The notes under the pieces: model-generated
What the model was told of the DNA's origin: nothing
Database searches by the model: none
The model's input: the letters and a program-made list of their open reading frames with translations, nothing else
Program-made: the position numbers and the translations under genes
Shown: piece by piece, positions 11,833 through 18,655 of the stretch
How positions within the stretch are numbered: position 1 is the stretch's first letter
How the letters are laid out: every line of letters starts with the position of its first letter
Source of the DNA: Clostridia bacterium
GTDB taxonomy: Bacteria; Bacillota_A; Clostridia; Oscillospirales; UBA929
Length of the DNA: 18,655 nucleotides
NCBI GenBank assembly: GCA_026001245.1
Contig: BNZR01000029.1
Span: 1-18,655, forward strand
Reading direction: 5' to 3'

Positions 11833-13065
11833 TTACAGCTTGGCGTAATCCTTGTACGAGTAGTCCAAATCCACGTTGCCCTTGATACCCGCTACGCGGC
11901 CGTGGTCGCTCCACTGCCACATCGCGCACTCTACGGACGGCTCCTTGCGGGTGTCGCTCCACTGGGCAAGCCATAGGTCGTAGGGGAACAGATCCATGTC
12001 CAGGTTTCTCAAGATGGACGTGTTGGCGTATAGGGCGGGCGTGTACCCGGCGGACTTTATCTGTTCGCAGAATGCCGCCGCGACAGCCGTAAGAGCGGCT
12101 TTGGGCAAAGTGTAATGATGAGGCTCCTCCAGGTCAAACGCGATCGGGTATTTCAGCTTGCCCTTGTAAGGCGCGAGTTTTTCGATTATATACGCGGCGG
12201 ATTTCGTGGCCGCCTCGGCGGTGGCATCGCCGGAGTAGAAGTATACCCCCACGTTCAGACCCGCCGCCAGCGCGCCGGTGATGTTTGCCGTGAAGTTTCG
12301 GTCGGTGTAGGGAGTGCCGGTTTTGCCCTCGTTCCCGCCCAGCTTTATCATCACGAAACGTATCCCGTCGCCGTAGACTTTCGCCCAGTCAATCTCGCCC
12401 TGCCAGTGGGACACGTCGATGCCGCGAATCGGTGGGATAACCTTGCGCGCCGCCAGGTAGTCGTACATGTTGTTAAGCGTTTGGACGCATTCCTCGTTTA
12501 TGTAATATTTGTTGGGGCTGAACAGATTGCCGCCCGTGCCGTTCATAATCTGCCGCGCCGCGCAGACGCTAACGCCGTCCTGCGCCCAATCGGCCACAGT
12601 GTCCATATCCGCGAAGCCCGCGACAGGCGTTTTCGCCGTGTCCTCGCCCAGTACCTTAAGCAGTCTGCCCATCATTGTCGCGGCGTGGGCGCGGGAAAAC
12701 AGCTTTTCGGGCGAGAACAGGTTGCCGCCCGTACCCTCTACGATCCCCAAGGCCGCCAGCGCCGCGATGTCCGGGTCGCTTGTGTCGTCAAAGGTCACGC
12801 GGGTAAGCTCGCGCTCCGTTAGAAAGTCGTCCATGCTTTGGCCGCGATAGACCTCGATAAAGTTCACCAAGGCGCGGCAGAACAGGGCGCGGTCGGTTTT
12901 AGCCTGATAGTCGGCGGCGAATTCCTTTATGACTATACCCCGCGCAAGCCCGACTTTAACCGCGTCAGCCGCCCATACGGACGGAGACTCCCCCGCCGCC
13001 ACGGCGGCCACGGGCGTGAGGACGAAGCCCAGCGCGATAAACATCGCGGCGATTCTTTTAAGCAT
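11833..13065 (-). CDS. Secreted GH25 lysozyme with N-terminal SLH repeats
   Basis: A 410-residue exported protein. A signal peptide (1-24, ending VAAVAAG) precedes three SLH-like repeats: about 30-75, 90-141 (TFDD...ALGIVEGTGGNLFSPE) and 150-204 (FADM...QIMNGTGGNLFSPN). A GH25 domain follows from 213 to 410. Its catalytic acids are expected at D217 (GIDVSHWQ) and D311/E313 (AFDLEEP), and DLWLAQWS and MWQWS mark the far strands of the barrel. GH25 enzymes cleave the MurNAc-GlcNAc bond, and SLH domains hold proteins on the cell surface, so this is likely a wall-remodelling hydrolase. The ATG at 13065 follows AAGGAGGT. The promoter is at 13095-13123. Confidence 0.93.
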   Translation of the reverse strand: MLKRIAAMFIALGFVLTPVAAVAAGESPSVWAADAVKVGLARGIVIKEFAADYQAKTDRALFCRALVNFIEVYRGQSMDDFLTERELTRVTFDDTSDPDIAALAALGIVEGTGGNLFSPEKLFSRAHAATMMGRLLKVLGEDTAKTPVAGFADMDTVADWAQDGVSVCAARQIMNGTGGNLFSPNKYYINEECVQTLNNMYDYLAARKVIPPIRGIDVSHWQGEIDWAKVYGDGIRFVMIKLGGNEGKTGTPYTDRNFTANITGALAAGLNVGVYFYSGDATAEAATKSAAYIIEKLAPYKGKLKYPIAFDLEEPHHYTLPKAALTAVAAAFCEQIKSAGYTPALYANTSILRNLDMDLFPYDLWLAQWSDTRKEPSVECAMWQWSDHGRVAGIKGNVDLDYSYKDYAKL

Positions 13066-13094
13066 TATGTATACCTCCTTGGAATTATGTAACC

Positions 13095-13123
13095 ATTCTA
13101 TCACACCCGACACGTTTTGACAA
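13095..13123 (-). promoter_or_regulatory. Promoter of the SLH-GH25 gene
   Basis: On the minus strand TTGTCA (13123-13118), 17-bp spacer and TAGAAT (13100-13095). It is divergent from the SRP RNA promoter that begins 11 bp further on. Confidence 0.7.
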
Positions 13124-13133
13124 GATAAAAGTA

Positions 13134-13162
13134 TTGCATGTTTTAAAAATATATGGTATGAT
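13134..13162 (+). promoter_or_regulatory. Promoter of the SRP RNA
   Basis: TTGCAT (13134-13139), 17-bp AT-rich spacer, TATGAT (13157-13162) with a TGG extended -10. Transcription would start near 13169, about 20 nt before the likely mature 5' end. Confidence 0.75.
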
Positions 13163-13189
13163 AGATAGGTATCAGTTGTTGTTTCGCGG

Positions 13190-13464
13190 TTTGGCCGCAC
13201 TAGTCGGGGAGATAGCGGTGCCCTGTGACCCGCAATCCGCTACAGCGGGGGTGAATCCCGCGCCCCGGCGCGGCTATGTGCTGTCTGACCCAAGTAAGCG
13301 GCGATGAGGAACCGGTCTTGCGCGACGGAAACCCGTGAACCATGTCAGGCGGGGAACCGAGCAGCATTAAGCGGACCTTTTCGGGCGCCGCAAGGGTGCC
13401 GTTTCCGAGCAGGCTGCTTGGGGATCGGGCGGATAGTCCGCGTCAAAGCGCGGTGTGCGGTCAA
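13190..13464 (+). ncRNA. ffs: Signal recognition particle RNA, large Gram-positive type
   Basis: This is a Bacillus-type scRNA of about 270 nt. The Alu domain is recognisable from GGGGAGATAGCGGTGCCCTG and the following GCAATCCGCT; the S domain from TGAACCATGTCAGG and GAGCAGCATTAAG. Helix 8 has the invariant GGAA tetraloop at 13353-13356, closed here by GG:CC where B. subtilis has CC:GG, a compensatory swap supporting the fold. The ends pair as GGCCGCAC (13193-13200) with GTGCGGTC (13455-13462). It binds Ffh and acts in co-translational targeting. The location upstream of dnaX is conserved in Bacillota. Exact ends are estimated to a few nt. Confidence 0.93.
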
Positions 13465-13483
13465 ACGACGAAACAACCTTTCC

Positions 13484-13516
13484 CGGATAACAGATTACAG
13501 ATATCGGATAACAGAT
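13484..13516. repeat. 12-bp direct repeat between SRP RNA and dnaX
   Basis: CGGATAACAGAT occurs at 13484-13495 and 13505-13516 with a related TTACAGATAT between. The gap has no terminator hairpin with a T-run, so SRP RNA transcription may continue into dnaX. Confidence 0.6.
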
Positions 13517-13525
13517 AGGGAACGT

Positions 13526-14962
13526 ATGTATAAAGCTTTGTATCGGAAATATCGGCCTTTGACGTTTTCTAGCGTTGTGGGGCAGGCTCATGTTACGGAA
13601 ACCCTGCGCGCTCAGGTGGCGGCGGGGCGTTTGTCTCACGCTTATTTGTTTACCGGGACGCGGGGCACGGGGAAGACTACCTGTGCCAAGATTTTGGCTC
13701 GTGCCGCCAACTGCTTGTCGCCCGTCAATGGCAATCCCTGCAATCACTGCGCGTTTTGTTTGGGTATGCTTGACGGGTCGCTTACCGATGTTTTGGAGAT
13801 TGACGCGGCGTCTAACTCCGGCGTGGACAATATCCGCTCGCTTCGGGACGAGACGGCCTATTCGCCCGTGGGCGCGAAGATGCGCGTTTATATTATTGAC
13901 GAGGTTCATATGCTGTCGGCGGGCGCGTTTAACGCGTTGCTTAAGACCTTGGAGGAGCCGCCGTCATATGTCCTGTTTATTCTTGCTACTACCGAGACGC
14001 ACAAGGTACCCGCGACTATTCTGTCGCGCTGTCAGCGTTTCGCGTTTCGGCGGCTGTCCGAGGCGGATTTGGCGGCGCTTTTAAGCGAGACCGCGGCGCG
14101 TGAGAACGTGAATCTTACGCATGACGCGGCGGCGCTAATCGCCAAGCTGGCCGACGGCGCGGCGCGGGACGCGCTGAGCCTGCTGGATCAATGCGGCAAC
14201 GCCGAACCCGGTTGGACGTTGGACGCGGCGGCGGTGCGAGCGGCGTTGGGGCTTGCGGGCGGTAACGCTATAGAGATTTGGCTTGACCTGTTGAAAGCCC
14301 ATGACGCGGACGGCGCGATCAGGTTTTTCCACGAACAGCTTGACGCGGGGCGCGAGGTCGCGTCACTGCTGGGCGAGCTGGCCGGGGTACTGCGCGACCA
14401 ACTGCTGGACAATATCGCGGGCGGCGCGAACCGCGAGTTGCTTTCGATGCTGGACAAGGTTCAGGATACCTTGGGCAAACTGCCACGCGCCCCAAGACCC
14501 AGAATCGAGGCGGAGCTTGGGATTTTGAAGCTGTGCGTGGGGGACGCGCCCGCCGCGCCGGTGGTTGTGGCCGAGAAGCCTAAGATTGCCGCCACCGCGC
14601 CCGTGGTAGTCGAAGCTCCGGTACCCGAAATCCCGAAGCCTGTTGTGGTTCCCGCCCCGACTGCCGAAGCCCCGCCTCCCGCTGTCGGGACGGATTGGGA
14701 GACTATACGCAAGGCGGCGGCGGCGGAATTGCCTGTCATGTCGCGGGCGTTTCTGAATCGCGCCGACGCCCAGCTGGTCAAGTCCGAGGGTATGTGGCAG
14801 ATTAAGGTCGCGGACGATTTTACGCGGAAACAGCTGTCCGACAAGCAGATTGTCGCCGCGCTGGAGAAGGCGGCGGGCGTGAACATTCGCGTGGTGTTGG
14901 CGCAGGTGCCGATGGACGCAAACCCCAAGGTGCAGGATCTATTAAATAACTGGAGGAATTAA
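13526..14962 (+). CDS. dnaX: DNA polymerase III subunits gamma/tau
   Basis: A 478-residue AAA+ clamp-loader subunit. It starts MYKALYRKYRPLTFSSVVGQ. Walker A is GTRGTGKT (44-51), the zinc module has C63, C72, C75 and C78, Walker B is IIDEVHML (123-130), and the sensor region has LSRCQRF (166-172). After about residue 400 comes an Ala/Pro/Val-rich linker and a short tau-like C-terminal domain. I saw no A-rich slippery site for a gamma-form frameshift. ATG 13526 follows AGGGA; an in-frame extension to 13304 would run through the SRP RNA and is rejected. It is somewhat shorter than most Bacillota DnaX proteins. It leads the dnaX-ebfC-recR cluster. Confidence 0.96.
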   Translation: MYKALYRKYRPLTFSSVVGQAHVTETLRAQVAAGRLSHAYLFTGTRGTGKTTCAKILARAANCLSPVNGNPCNHCAFCLGMLDGSLTDVLEIDAASNSGVDNIRSLRDETAYSPVGAKMRVYIIDEVHMLSAGAFNALLKTLEEPPSYVLFILATTETHKVPATILSRCQRFAFRRLSEADLAALLSETAARENVNLTHDAAALIAKLADGAARDALSLLDQCGNAEPGWTLDAAAVRAALGLAGGNAIEIWLDLLKAHDADGAIRFFHEQLDAGREVASLLGELAGVLRDQLLDNIAGGANRELLSMLDKVQDTLGKLPRAPRPRIEAELGILKLCVGDAPAAPVVVAEKPKIAATAPVVVEAPVPEIPKPVVVPAPTAEAPPPAVGTDWETIRKAAAAELPVMSRAFLNRADAQLVKSEGMWQIKVADDFTRKQLSDKQIVAALEKAAGVNIRVVLAQVPMDANPKVQDLLNNWRN

Positions 14963-14965
14963 GGT

Positions 14966-15286
14966 ATGGCTAAGCATCAACAATTCGGCGGAATCAACCC
15001 CGGTATGCTGAAACAAGTGCAAAAAATGCAGCAGGACATGCAAAAAGCCCAGTCGGACTTAGAGGAGCGCGTTTACTCCGCGCAGTCGGGCGGGGGCGCG
15101 GTCAGCGTCGGGCTGAACGGCAAGCACGAGCTTAAAACCTTGGAGCTAAAGCCGGAGGTTGTGGACGCAGACGACATCGAAATGTTGCAGGATTTGATAA
15201 TCTCCGCCGTAAATGCCGCGATTGCCGCGTCTGAAGCGGACAAGGAGAAGGAAATGTCGCGCTTTGGCATGAATCTGCCGTTTTGA
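14966..15286 (+). CDS. YbaB/EbfC nucleoid-associated protein
   Basis: A 106-residue dimeric DNA-binding protein of the YbaB/EbfC family. It shows GMLKQVQKMQQDMQKAQSDL (coiled helix), SGGGAVSVGLNGKHELKTLELKPEVV and DIEMLQDLIISAVNAAI. It starts 3 nt after dnaX behind GGAGGAATTAAGGT, and its stop overlaps the recR start as TTGA. The dnaX-ybaB-recR order is conserved widely. Confidence 0.95.
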   Translation: MAKHQQFGGINPGMLKQVQKMQQDMQKAQSDLEERVYSAQSGGGAVSVGLNGKHELKTLELKPEVVDADDIEMLQDLIISAVNAAIAASEADKEKEMSRFGMNLPF

Positions 15287-15882
15287 AACTATATCCCGAT
15301 AGCGTTGAAAAACTGATTGCCCAATTCGCCAAATTGCCCGGCGTGGGGCGCAAATCGGCGGCGCGGCTGGCGTTTTACGTGCTGGGACTGCCGGAATTTG
15401 AGGCCGCGGAGCTGGCCATGGCGATAACACAGGCGCGGGCGGCGGTAACGTTCTGCGCCCGCTGTCAAAACCTTACGGACGCGGAGCTGTGCCCGCTGTG
15501 CCGCGACGAACGGCGCGACGCGGAAACTATCTGCGTGGTGTCCGAGCCGCGTGACGTTACGGCCATCGAGCGCACCCGCGACTATCGGGGGCTGTACCAC
15601 GTTCTGCACGGGGTTATCTCGCCCATGAACCGTATCGGGCCGGACGAGCTGCGCATACGCGAGCTGCTGGCGCGGTTGCAGGTCGAGCAGGTGTCCGAGG
15701 TGATTTTGGCCACAAACCCCGACACCGAGGGCGACGCGACCGCGATGTACATAGCGCGGTTGCTAAAGCCGCTGGGGATAAAGGTCACGCGGCTGGCCTA
15801 CGGAATCCCGCTGGGCGGCAATTTGCAGTACGCCGACGAGATGACGCTGTTACACGCGTTAAGCGGCAGGAGGGAGATTTAA
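15283..15882 (+). CDS. recR: Recombination mediator RecR
   Basis: A 199-residue RecR of normal length, which with RecO loads RecA onto SSB-coated single-stranded DNA. The helix-hairpin-helix is LPGVGRKSAARLAF (18-31), the zinc finger uses C58, C61, C70 and C73, and the Toprim domain shows VVSEPRDVTAIE and ILATNPDTEGDATA. The C-terminal Walker-B-like part has RLAYGIPLGGNLQYAD. The start is TTG 15283, which overlaps the ebfC stop. There is no clear ribosome site, so translation is probably coupled. The reading KLYPDSVEKLIAQFAKLPG is colinear with the family start. Confidence 0.97.
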   Translation: MKLYPDSVEKLIAQFAKLPGVGRKSAARLAFYVLGLPEFEAAELAMAITQARAAVTFCARCQNLTDAELCPLCRDERRDAETICVVSEPRDVTAIERTRDYRGLYHVLHGVISPMNRIGPDELRIRELLARLQVEQVSEVILATNPDTEGDATAMYIARLLKPLGIKVTRLAYGIPLGGNLQYADEMTLLHALSGRREI

Positions 15883-16506
15883 GTGCCTTTAGAAGTCGAG
15901 GTTCGTTTTCGTATACCCAACACGCTGGTTCGCGACAAGCTTGTGAACTCGGCGGAGGTGAATACACTGGCCATGCGCGATTTTCGCGCCGTAGAGATGT
16001 GCGCCGAGTACTATGACAGCCCCAAGCACTCGCTAAAGGCGCACCACTCCACTCTGCGCCGCCGGCTTGAGGGCGGGCGGCCGCAGGTCTCCTTTAAATC
16101 CTCGACCGAGGGGCGCGAGCATTTGTTGGCGCGGGAAAAATGGCAGTGCGACGCGGACGAGATTTCCGTGGCCATCGGGATTTTGATGGACATGGGCGCG
16201 CCGGAATACTTGGGCGAATACGCCCGCGCCGAGGGCTACTTGGCGCGGGGACGCTTTGAGTACACGCGGCGCGGCGTGCCGCTGATGTTCAGCGACGGCA
16301 CGGTGGTCGAGCTGGACGTGGACGAGGGGCGCGTGCTGGCCGACGGCAAGCGCGAGAATATGCTTGAGGTCGTGCTGAAGCTGTTGTACGGCGACCCTGC
16401 CGTGCTGGTGGAATTCGCCCGAACAATCGAGGTTACCTACGAGCTTACGCGGGAGATGTGTTCCAAGTACGAGCGGGCGTTGCGCCTGGTGCGGAGCCGG
16501 GGATGA
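15883..16506 (+). CDS. CYTH-domain protein (triphosphate tunnel metalloenzyme-like)
   Basis: A 207-residue protein with a CYTH-like layout: EVEVRFRI at the start (E4, E6, R8; the usual signature is ExExK, here the K is R), EYYDSP (42-47), STLRRRLEGG, VSFKSS, AREKWQ and TVVELDVDEGRVL. Members hydrolyse or form triphosphate and adenylate products, e.g. inorganic triphosphatase or thiamine triphosphatase; the substrate here is unknown. GTG 15883 follows directly after the recR stop and sits behind AGGAGGGAG. The gene overlaps the next start as ATGA. Assignment rests on motif spacing, without a database search. Confidence 0.75.
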   Translation: MPLEVEVRFRIPNTLVRDKLVNSAEVNTLAMRDFRAVEMCAEYYDSPKHSLKAHHSTLRRRLEGGRPQVSFKSSTEGREHLLAREKWQCDADEISVAIGILMDMGAPEYLGEYARAEGYLARGRFEYTRRGVPLMFSDGTVVELDVDEGRVLADGKRENMLEVVLKLLYGDPAVLVEFARTIEVTYELTREMCSKYERALRLVRSRG

Positions 16507-17399
16507 CCAACGCCGTCAAGATTTTGGCCGCCGTTTTTTGTTTGGCGGCGCTGTTCGCTTGCGGCACGGACGTTGTGTCCACAGAAAGCCCCGCGCCTAC
16601 TATAATGACTACGCCAAGCCAAACACCCGCTTCCACGCCATCACCGACCCCTGTTGTCACCCCGACAGTCGCGCCCACGCCAAGCCCCACGCCGGAAATT
16701 GATGACCCGGACGACATCACAAAATTCCCGCACTACATACCCGGCAACGCCTATCGTTACGACGGATACATCGCCGCCTACCCGGAGCTTCCGCTTGATC
16801 TATCCGTGGCCTATGTCAACGCGGGGCTGGACGTGGGGTTTTACTCATATACCATGCCTGTCCCGAACCCCGAAAGCCCGCTGGCCTTTGTAACCAAGCG
16901 GTATTACCTTGACAGCGGGTATGTCCCCAAAAACCTTGTCCGCGCATTAGAGGGCTTTGAGCTTCTTCGGGCGGACGCGGCGGACGCGCTGGCGGCTATG
17001 ACCGCCGCCATACGTCTTGAGGGCATGAACCTAGAGGTGGTGTCGGGCTATCGTTCCTACGCCATACAGGTGATTCAGCGCAAAAACGGCAGTGACGCGT
17101 ACAACGCCAGAGCGGGGCATTCCGAGCATCAGTTGGGGCTGTCGGCCGATATAGTGCCGAAGCATCAGCAGATAAAGCTAAGCCAATATAACTTTCAAAA
17201 CTCAAACGAGTACGCGTGGCTTGTGGCGCATGCCCATGAATACGGCTTTATCCTGCGCTTTCCGTTGGACTACACGCATATAACCGGCTACACCTACGAG
17301 CCGTGGCACTGGCGTTACATCGGAATCGAGGCCGCCACGCGCATGTTTGACGAGCATATCGCCACCTTTGAGGAGTATTACGGGCGTTATCTTGCATAG
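16503..17399 (+). CDS. VanY-type (M15B) D-alanyl-D-alanine carboxypeptidase lipoprotein
   Basis: A 298-residue exported enzyme. The signal peptide ends in the lipobox LFAC with C20 as the lipidation site. A Thr/Pro/Ser-rich linker (about 28-64, with TPSPTP repeats) spans the wall, followed by a peptidase domain (about 95-298). The zinc site is H209 and D216 in HSEHQLGLSADI and H269 in YEPWHWRYI, with E266 as the likely catalytic base; SGYRSY is the substrate-side motif. It should trim the terminal D-Ala of peptidoglycan stem peptides. This is normal wall metabolism; no vancomycin-resistance genes (vanHAX) are nearby. ATG 16503 overlaps the CYTH stop, and an extension upstream is rejected. Confidence 0.92.
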   Translation: MTNAVKILAAVFCLAALFACGTDVVSTESPAPTIMTTPSQTPASTPSPTPVVTPTVAPTPSPTPEIDDPDDITKFPHYIPGNAYRYDGYIAAYPELPLDLSVAYVNAGLDVGFYSYTMPVPNPESPLAFVTKRYYLDSGYVPKNLVRALEGFELLRADAADALAAMTAAIRLEGMNLEVVSGYRSYAIQVIQRKNGSDAYNARAGHSEHQLGLSADIVPKHQQIKLSQYNFQNSNEYAWLVAHAHEYGFILRFPLDYTHITGYTYEPWHWRYIGIEAATRMFDEHIATFEEYYGRYLA

Positions 17400-17416
17400 T
17401 TCACAAAAGTTCACAA
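17398..17416. repeat. 9-bp direct repeat before the kinase gene
   Basis: AGTTCACAA at 17398-17406 and 17408-17416, a 10-bp period that puts both copies on one face of the helix. It covers the vanY stop and ends just before the GGAGGCGGGAG ribosome site of the kinase gene. Chance is possible. Confidence 0.45.
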
Positions 17417-17430
17417 CCGGAGGCGGGAGT

Positions 17431-18655
17431 ATGCGCAGTAAGGACTTAATAATTTTCGACAACAATCCAAGGGCATGCGCGTTAATCACCGCGAACTATG
17501 AATGCCTGGACTGCAATCCCGCGACAGAGAAGCTGTTGGGGTTTACCGACAAAGCGGACGCTATGGCCAACTTTGTCCCCAGACTGGCCGAGTGTCTTCC
17601 GCCGAAGCAACCCAGCGGCCGAGAGTCGATTCCCCTTGCCGAGCGCGTACGCGCCGCGCTGAAAGAGGAGGGCGAGAACTCCTATATAACCGAGTTTATC
17701 ATCGACGGGCAACCGCGCAGCTTTGAGATAGTCGCAAAGCGCGTGATGTATCATGACGAGCATGTGGCGGCCTTTTATCTAAACGAAATCACAGGTCTTA
17801 TACGGATTAACAAAGAGCTGGAGGCGCAGAGCCGCATGTTGCGCAGTCTGAACGAGGTGTCGCGCCTGTTGATGGCGGCGGACGACACGGAGTTTGCCGA
17901 CGCGACAACCACCGCGCTTATGCATATCAGCGACTGCGTGGGCGCGTTTCGCGCCGCCGTGTGGAAAAACAGCCGCGTTACCGACCATAACGGGCGGCAA
18001 CGCGTTATCGCCACGCGCACCGTGGTGTGGCGTCTGCGCGAAATGGATAAGCTTGCCGTAGAAAGCAAGATTGGCCGCTCGTTCTTTTTGGACAAGGGTC
18101 TGCCCGAACTTGCCGACGACAGCGTGGAGTACGAGGTGACCACGTTTCATATCGCCGACCTGCCGCCGTCCTTCGGCGATTTGCTTACGCATGACGTTGA
18201 GTCGGTTACGCTTGTGCCTATCAACGTTAAGGGCAGGTTTTGGGGCTTTATGCTGTTCACGGGTATGGGCGACGAGCTTACGGACGCGCAGAGGGATATT
18301 CTGCAAACGGGCGGGGCTATGATGGCCTCCGCAATCACGAAAAACGAGTACGCCTTGCAGATTATCGAGGAAAAGGAGCTTGCAAAAAGCGGTATGCGCG
18401 CCAAAAGCGAGTTTTTATCGCGCATGAGCCACGAAATACGCACGCCGCTGAACGCCATTATCGGCATGGCCTCGGTCGCCCGAAAAACGCGGGACATGGG
18501 CAAGGTTCAAACCTGCCTTGACAAGCTGGAAACCGCCTCGCACCAACTGCTGGGGATTATAAACGACATTTTGGACATGTCTAAAATCGACGCGGATAAG
18601 CTGGTTATCAACGCCGAGGAGTTCGATTTTGAGCAGATGATAGCGAATATTCAGA
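17431..18655 (+). CDS. Soluble PAS-GAF-type sensor histidine kinase, 3' end beyond window
   Basis: An open frame of 408 codons continues off the right edge. The N-terminal part (about 8-125) looks PAS-like (ALITANYECLDCNPATEKLLG). A short coiled segment (KELEAQSRMLRSLNEV) leads into a GAF-like domain (about 140-310; TLVPINVKGRFWGFMLFTGM). The HisKA domain starts near 325 with SEFLSRMSHEIRTPLNAIIG; the phosphoacceptor is H334. The catalytic ATPase domain and any receiver domain lie outside. No membrane helix or signal peptide is seen, so it is cytosolic. The HisKA sequence resembles hybrid kinases with C-terminal receivers. ATG 17431 follows GGAGGCGGGAG, 31 nt after the carboxypeptidase gene. 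The ligand is unknown. Confidence 0.88.
   Translation, partial: MRSKDLIIFDNNPRACALITANYECLDCNPATEKLLGFTDKADAMANFVPRLAECLPPKQPSGRESIPLAERVRAALKEEGENSYITEFIIDGQPRSFEIVAKRVMYHDEHVAAFYLNEITGLIRINKELEAQSRMLRSLNEVSRLLMAADDTEFADATTTALMHISDCVGAFRAAVWKNSRVTDHNGRQRVIATRTVVWRLREMDKLAVESKIGRSFFLDKGLPELADDSVEYEVTTFHIADLPPSFGDLLTHDVESVTLVPINVKGRFWGFMLFTGMGDELTDAQRDILQTGGAMMASAITKNEYALQIIEEKELAKSGMRAKSEFLSRMSHEIRTPLNAIIGMASVARKTRDMGKVQTCLDKLETASHQLLGIINDILDMSKIDADKLVINAEEFDFEQMIANIQ

Noticed and set aside
11822..11841. Terminator between the convergent RsbW-like and GH25 genes
   Set aside because: Only a 6-bp AAGCTG/CAGCTT stem without a T-run; too weak to call.
12115..12822. 235-codon plus-strand ORF opposite the SLH-GH25 gene
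   Set aside because: Shadow of a gene with clear signal peptide and GH25 motifs.
13200..13460. Riboswitch (cobalamin-like G-rich hairpins) or RNase P RNA
   Set aside because: The Alu-domain block, GGAA helix 8 and position before dnaX identify SRP RNA.
13304..13525. Upstream extension of dnaX
   Set aside because: It would be translated from the SRP RNA S domain; the canonical MYKALYRKYRP start at 13526 has its own ribosome site.
13526..14962. Programmed frameshift for a gamma form in dnaX
   Set aside because: No A AAA AAG-type slippery heptamer was seen.
16503..17399. Vancomycin-resistance determinant
   Set aside because: Only a VanY-family carboxypeptidase is present; no vanH, vanA, vanX or vanRS genes accompany it, so ordinary wall metabolism is more likely.
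1..18655. CRISPR array, tRNA genes, prophage or replication origin
   Set aside because: No regularly spaced repeats, tRNA cloverleaf, phage genes or DnaA-box cluster were recognised.

Overview
The window looks like a chromosomal segment of a Gram-positive, probably spore-forming Bacillota, most likely a Clostridia member (the Oscillospirales/Ruminococcaceae type is a guess from composition). The evidence is a YlbJ-type sporulation membrane protein, a large Alu-domain SRP RNA directly upstream of dnaX, the dnaX-ebfC-recR cluster, strong AGGAGG ribosome sites with TTG and GTG starts, and SigA-like promoters with 17-bp spacers. The sequence is visibly GC-rich with AT-rich promoter islands (impression, not computed).

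Layout, left to right. (1) 1-500: the 5' part of an IS5-family transposase runs off the left edge, followed by a 28-codon membrane peptide of the TxpA/BsrG 'holin-like toxin' type with its own consensus promoter. (2) 508-4280: ylbJ on the plus strand converges on, and overlaps by 19 bp, a minus-strand operon of GH27 alpha-galactosidase, a small zinc-ribbon protein and an iron-type alcohol dehydrogenase. (3) 4208-5196: an Rpn/PDDEXK recombination nuclease gene lies between two exact 24-bp direct repeats, which carry the alpha-galactosidase promoter on one side and the valS promoter on the other. (4) 5200-10538: a tightly packed plus-strand run of valS, smpB, hicB, hicA, a membrane-anchored cyclophilin and two GNAT acetyltransferases, mostly joined by overlaps. 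(5) 10570-11831: a promoter-to-terminator unit of two unknown small proteins, rpsT on the minus strand sharing that terminator, and a divergent RsbW-like ATPase. (6) 11833-13123: a secreted protein with SLH repeats and a GH25 lysozyme domain, minus strand. (7) 13134-17399: SRP RNA, dnaX, ebfC, recR, a CYTH-domain protein and a VanY-type lipoprotein carboxypeptidase, all plus strand with overlaps or tiny gaps. (8) 17431 to the right edge: a soluble hybrid-type histidine kinase, cut by the window.

Most genes are housekeeping: translation (valS, smpB, rpsT), protein export (SRP RNA), replication and repair (dnaX, ebfC, recR), folding (cyclophilin) and cell-wall turnover (GH25, VanY). The accessory layer is the IS, the type I toxin-like peptide, the hicBA toxin-antitoxin pair inside the valS-smpB run, and the Rpn gene. 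The most interesting structure is the Rpn cassette. Removing one 24-bp repeat and everything between the copies would leave a symmetric face-to-face divergent promoter with perfect 15-bp arms, so the cassette appears to have split a shared promoter while leaving each half working.
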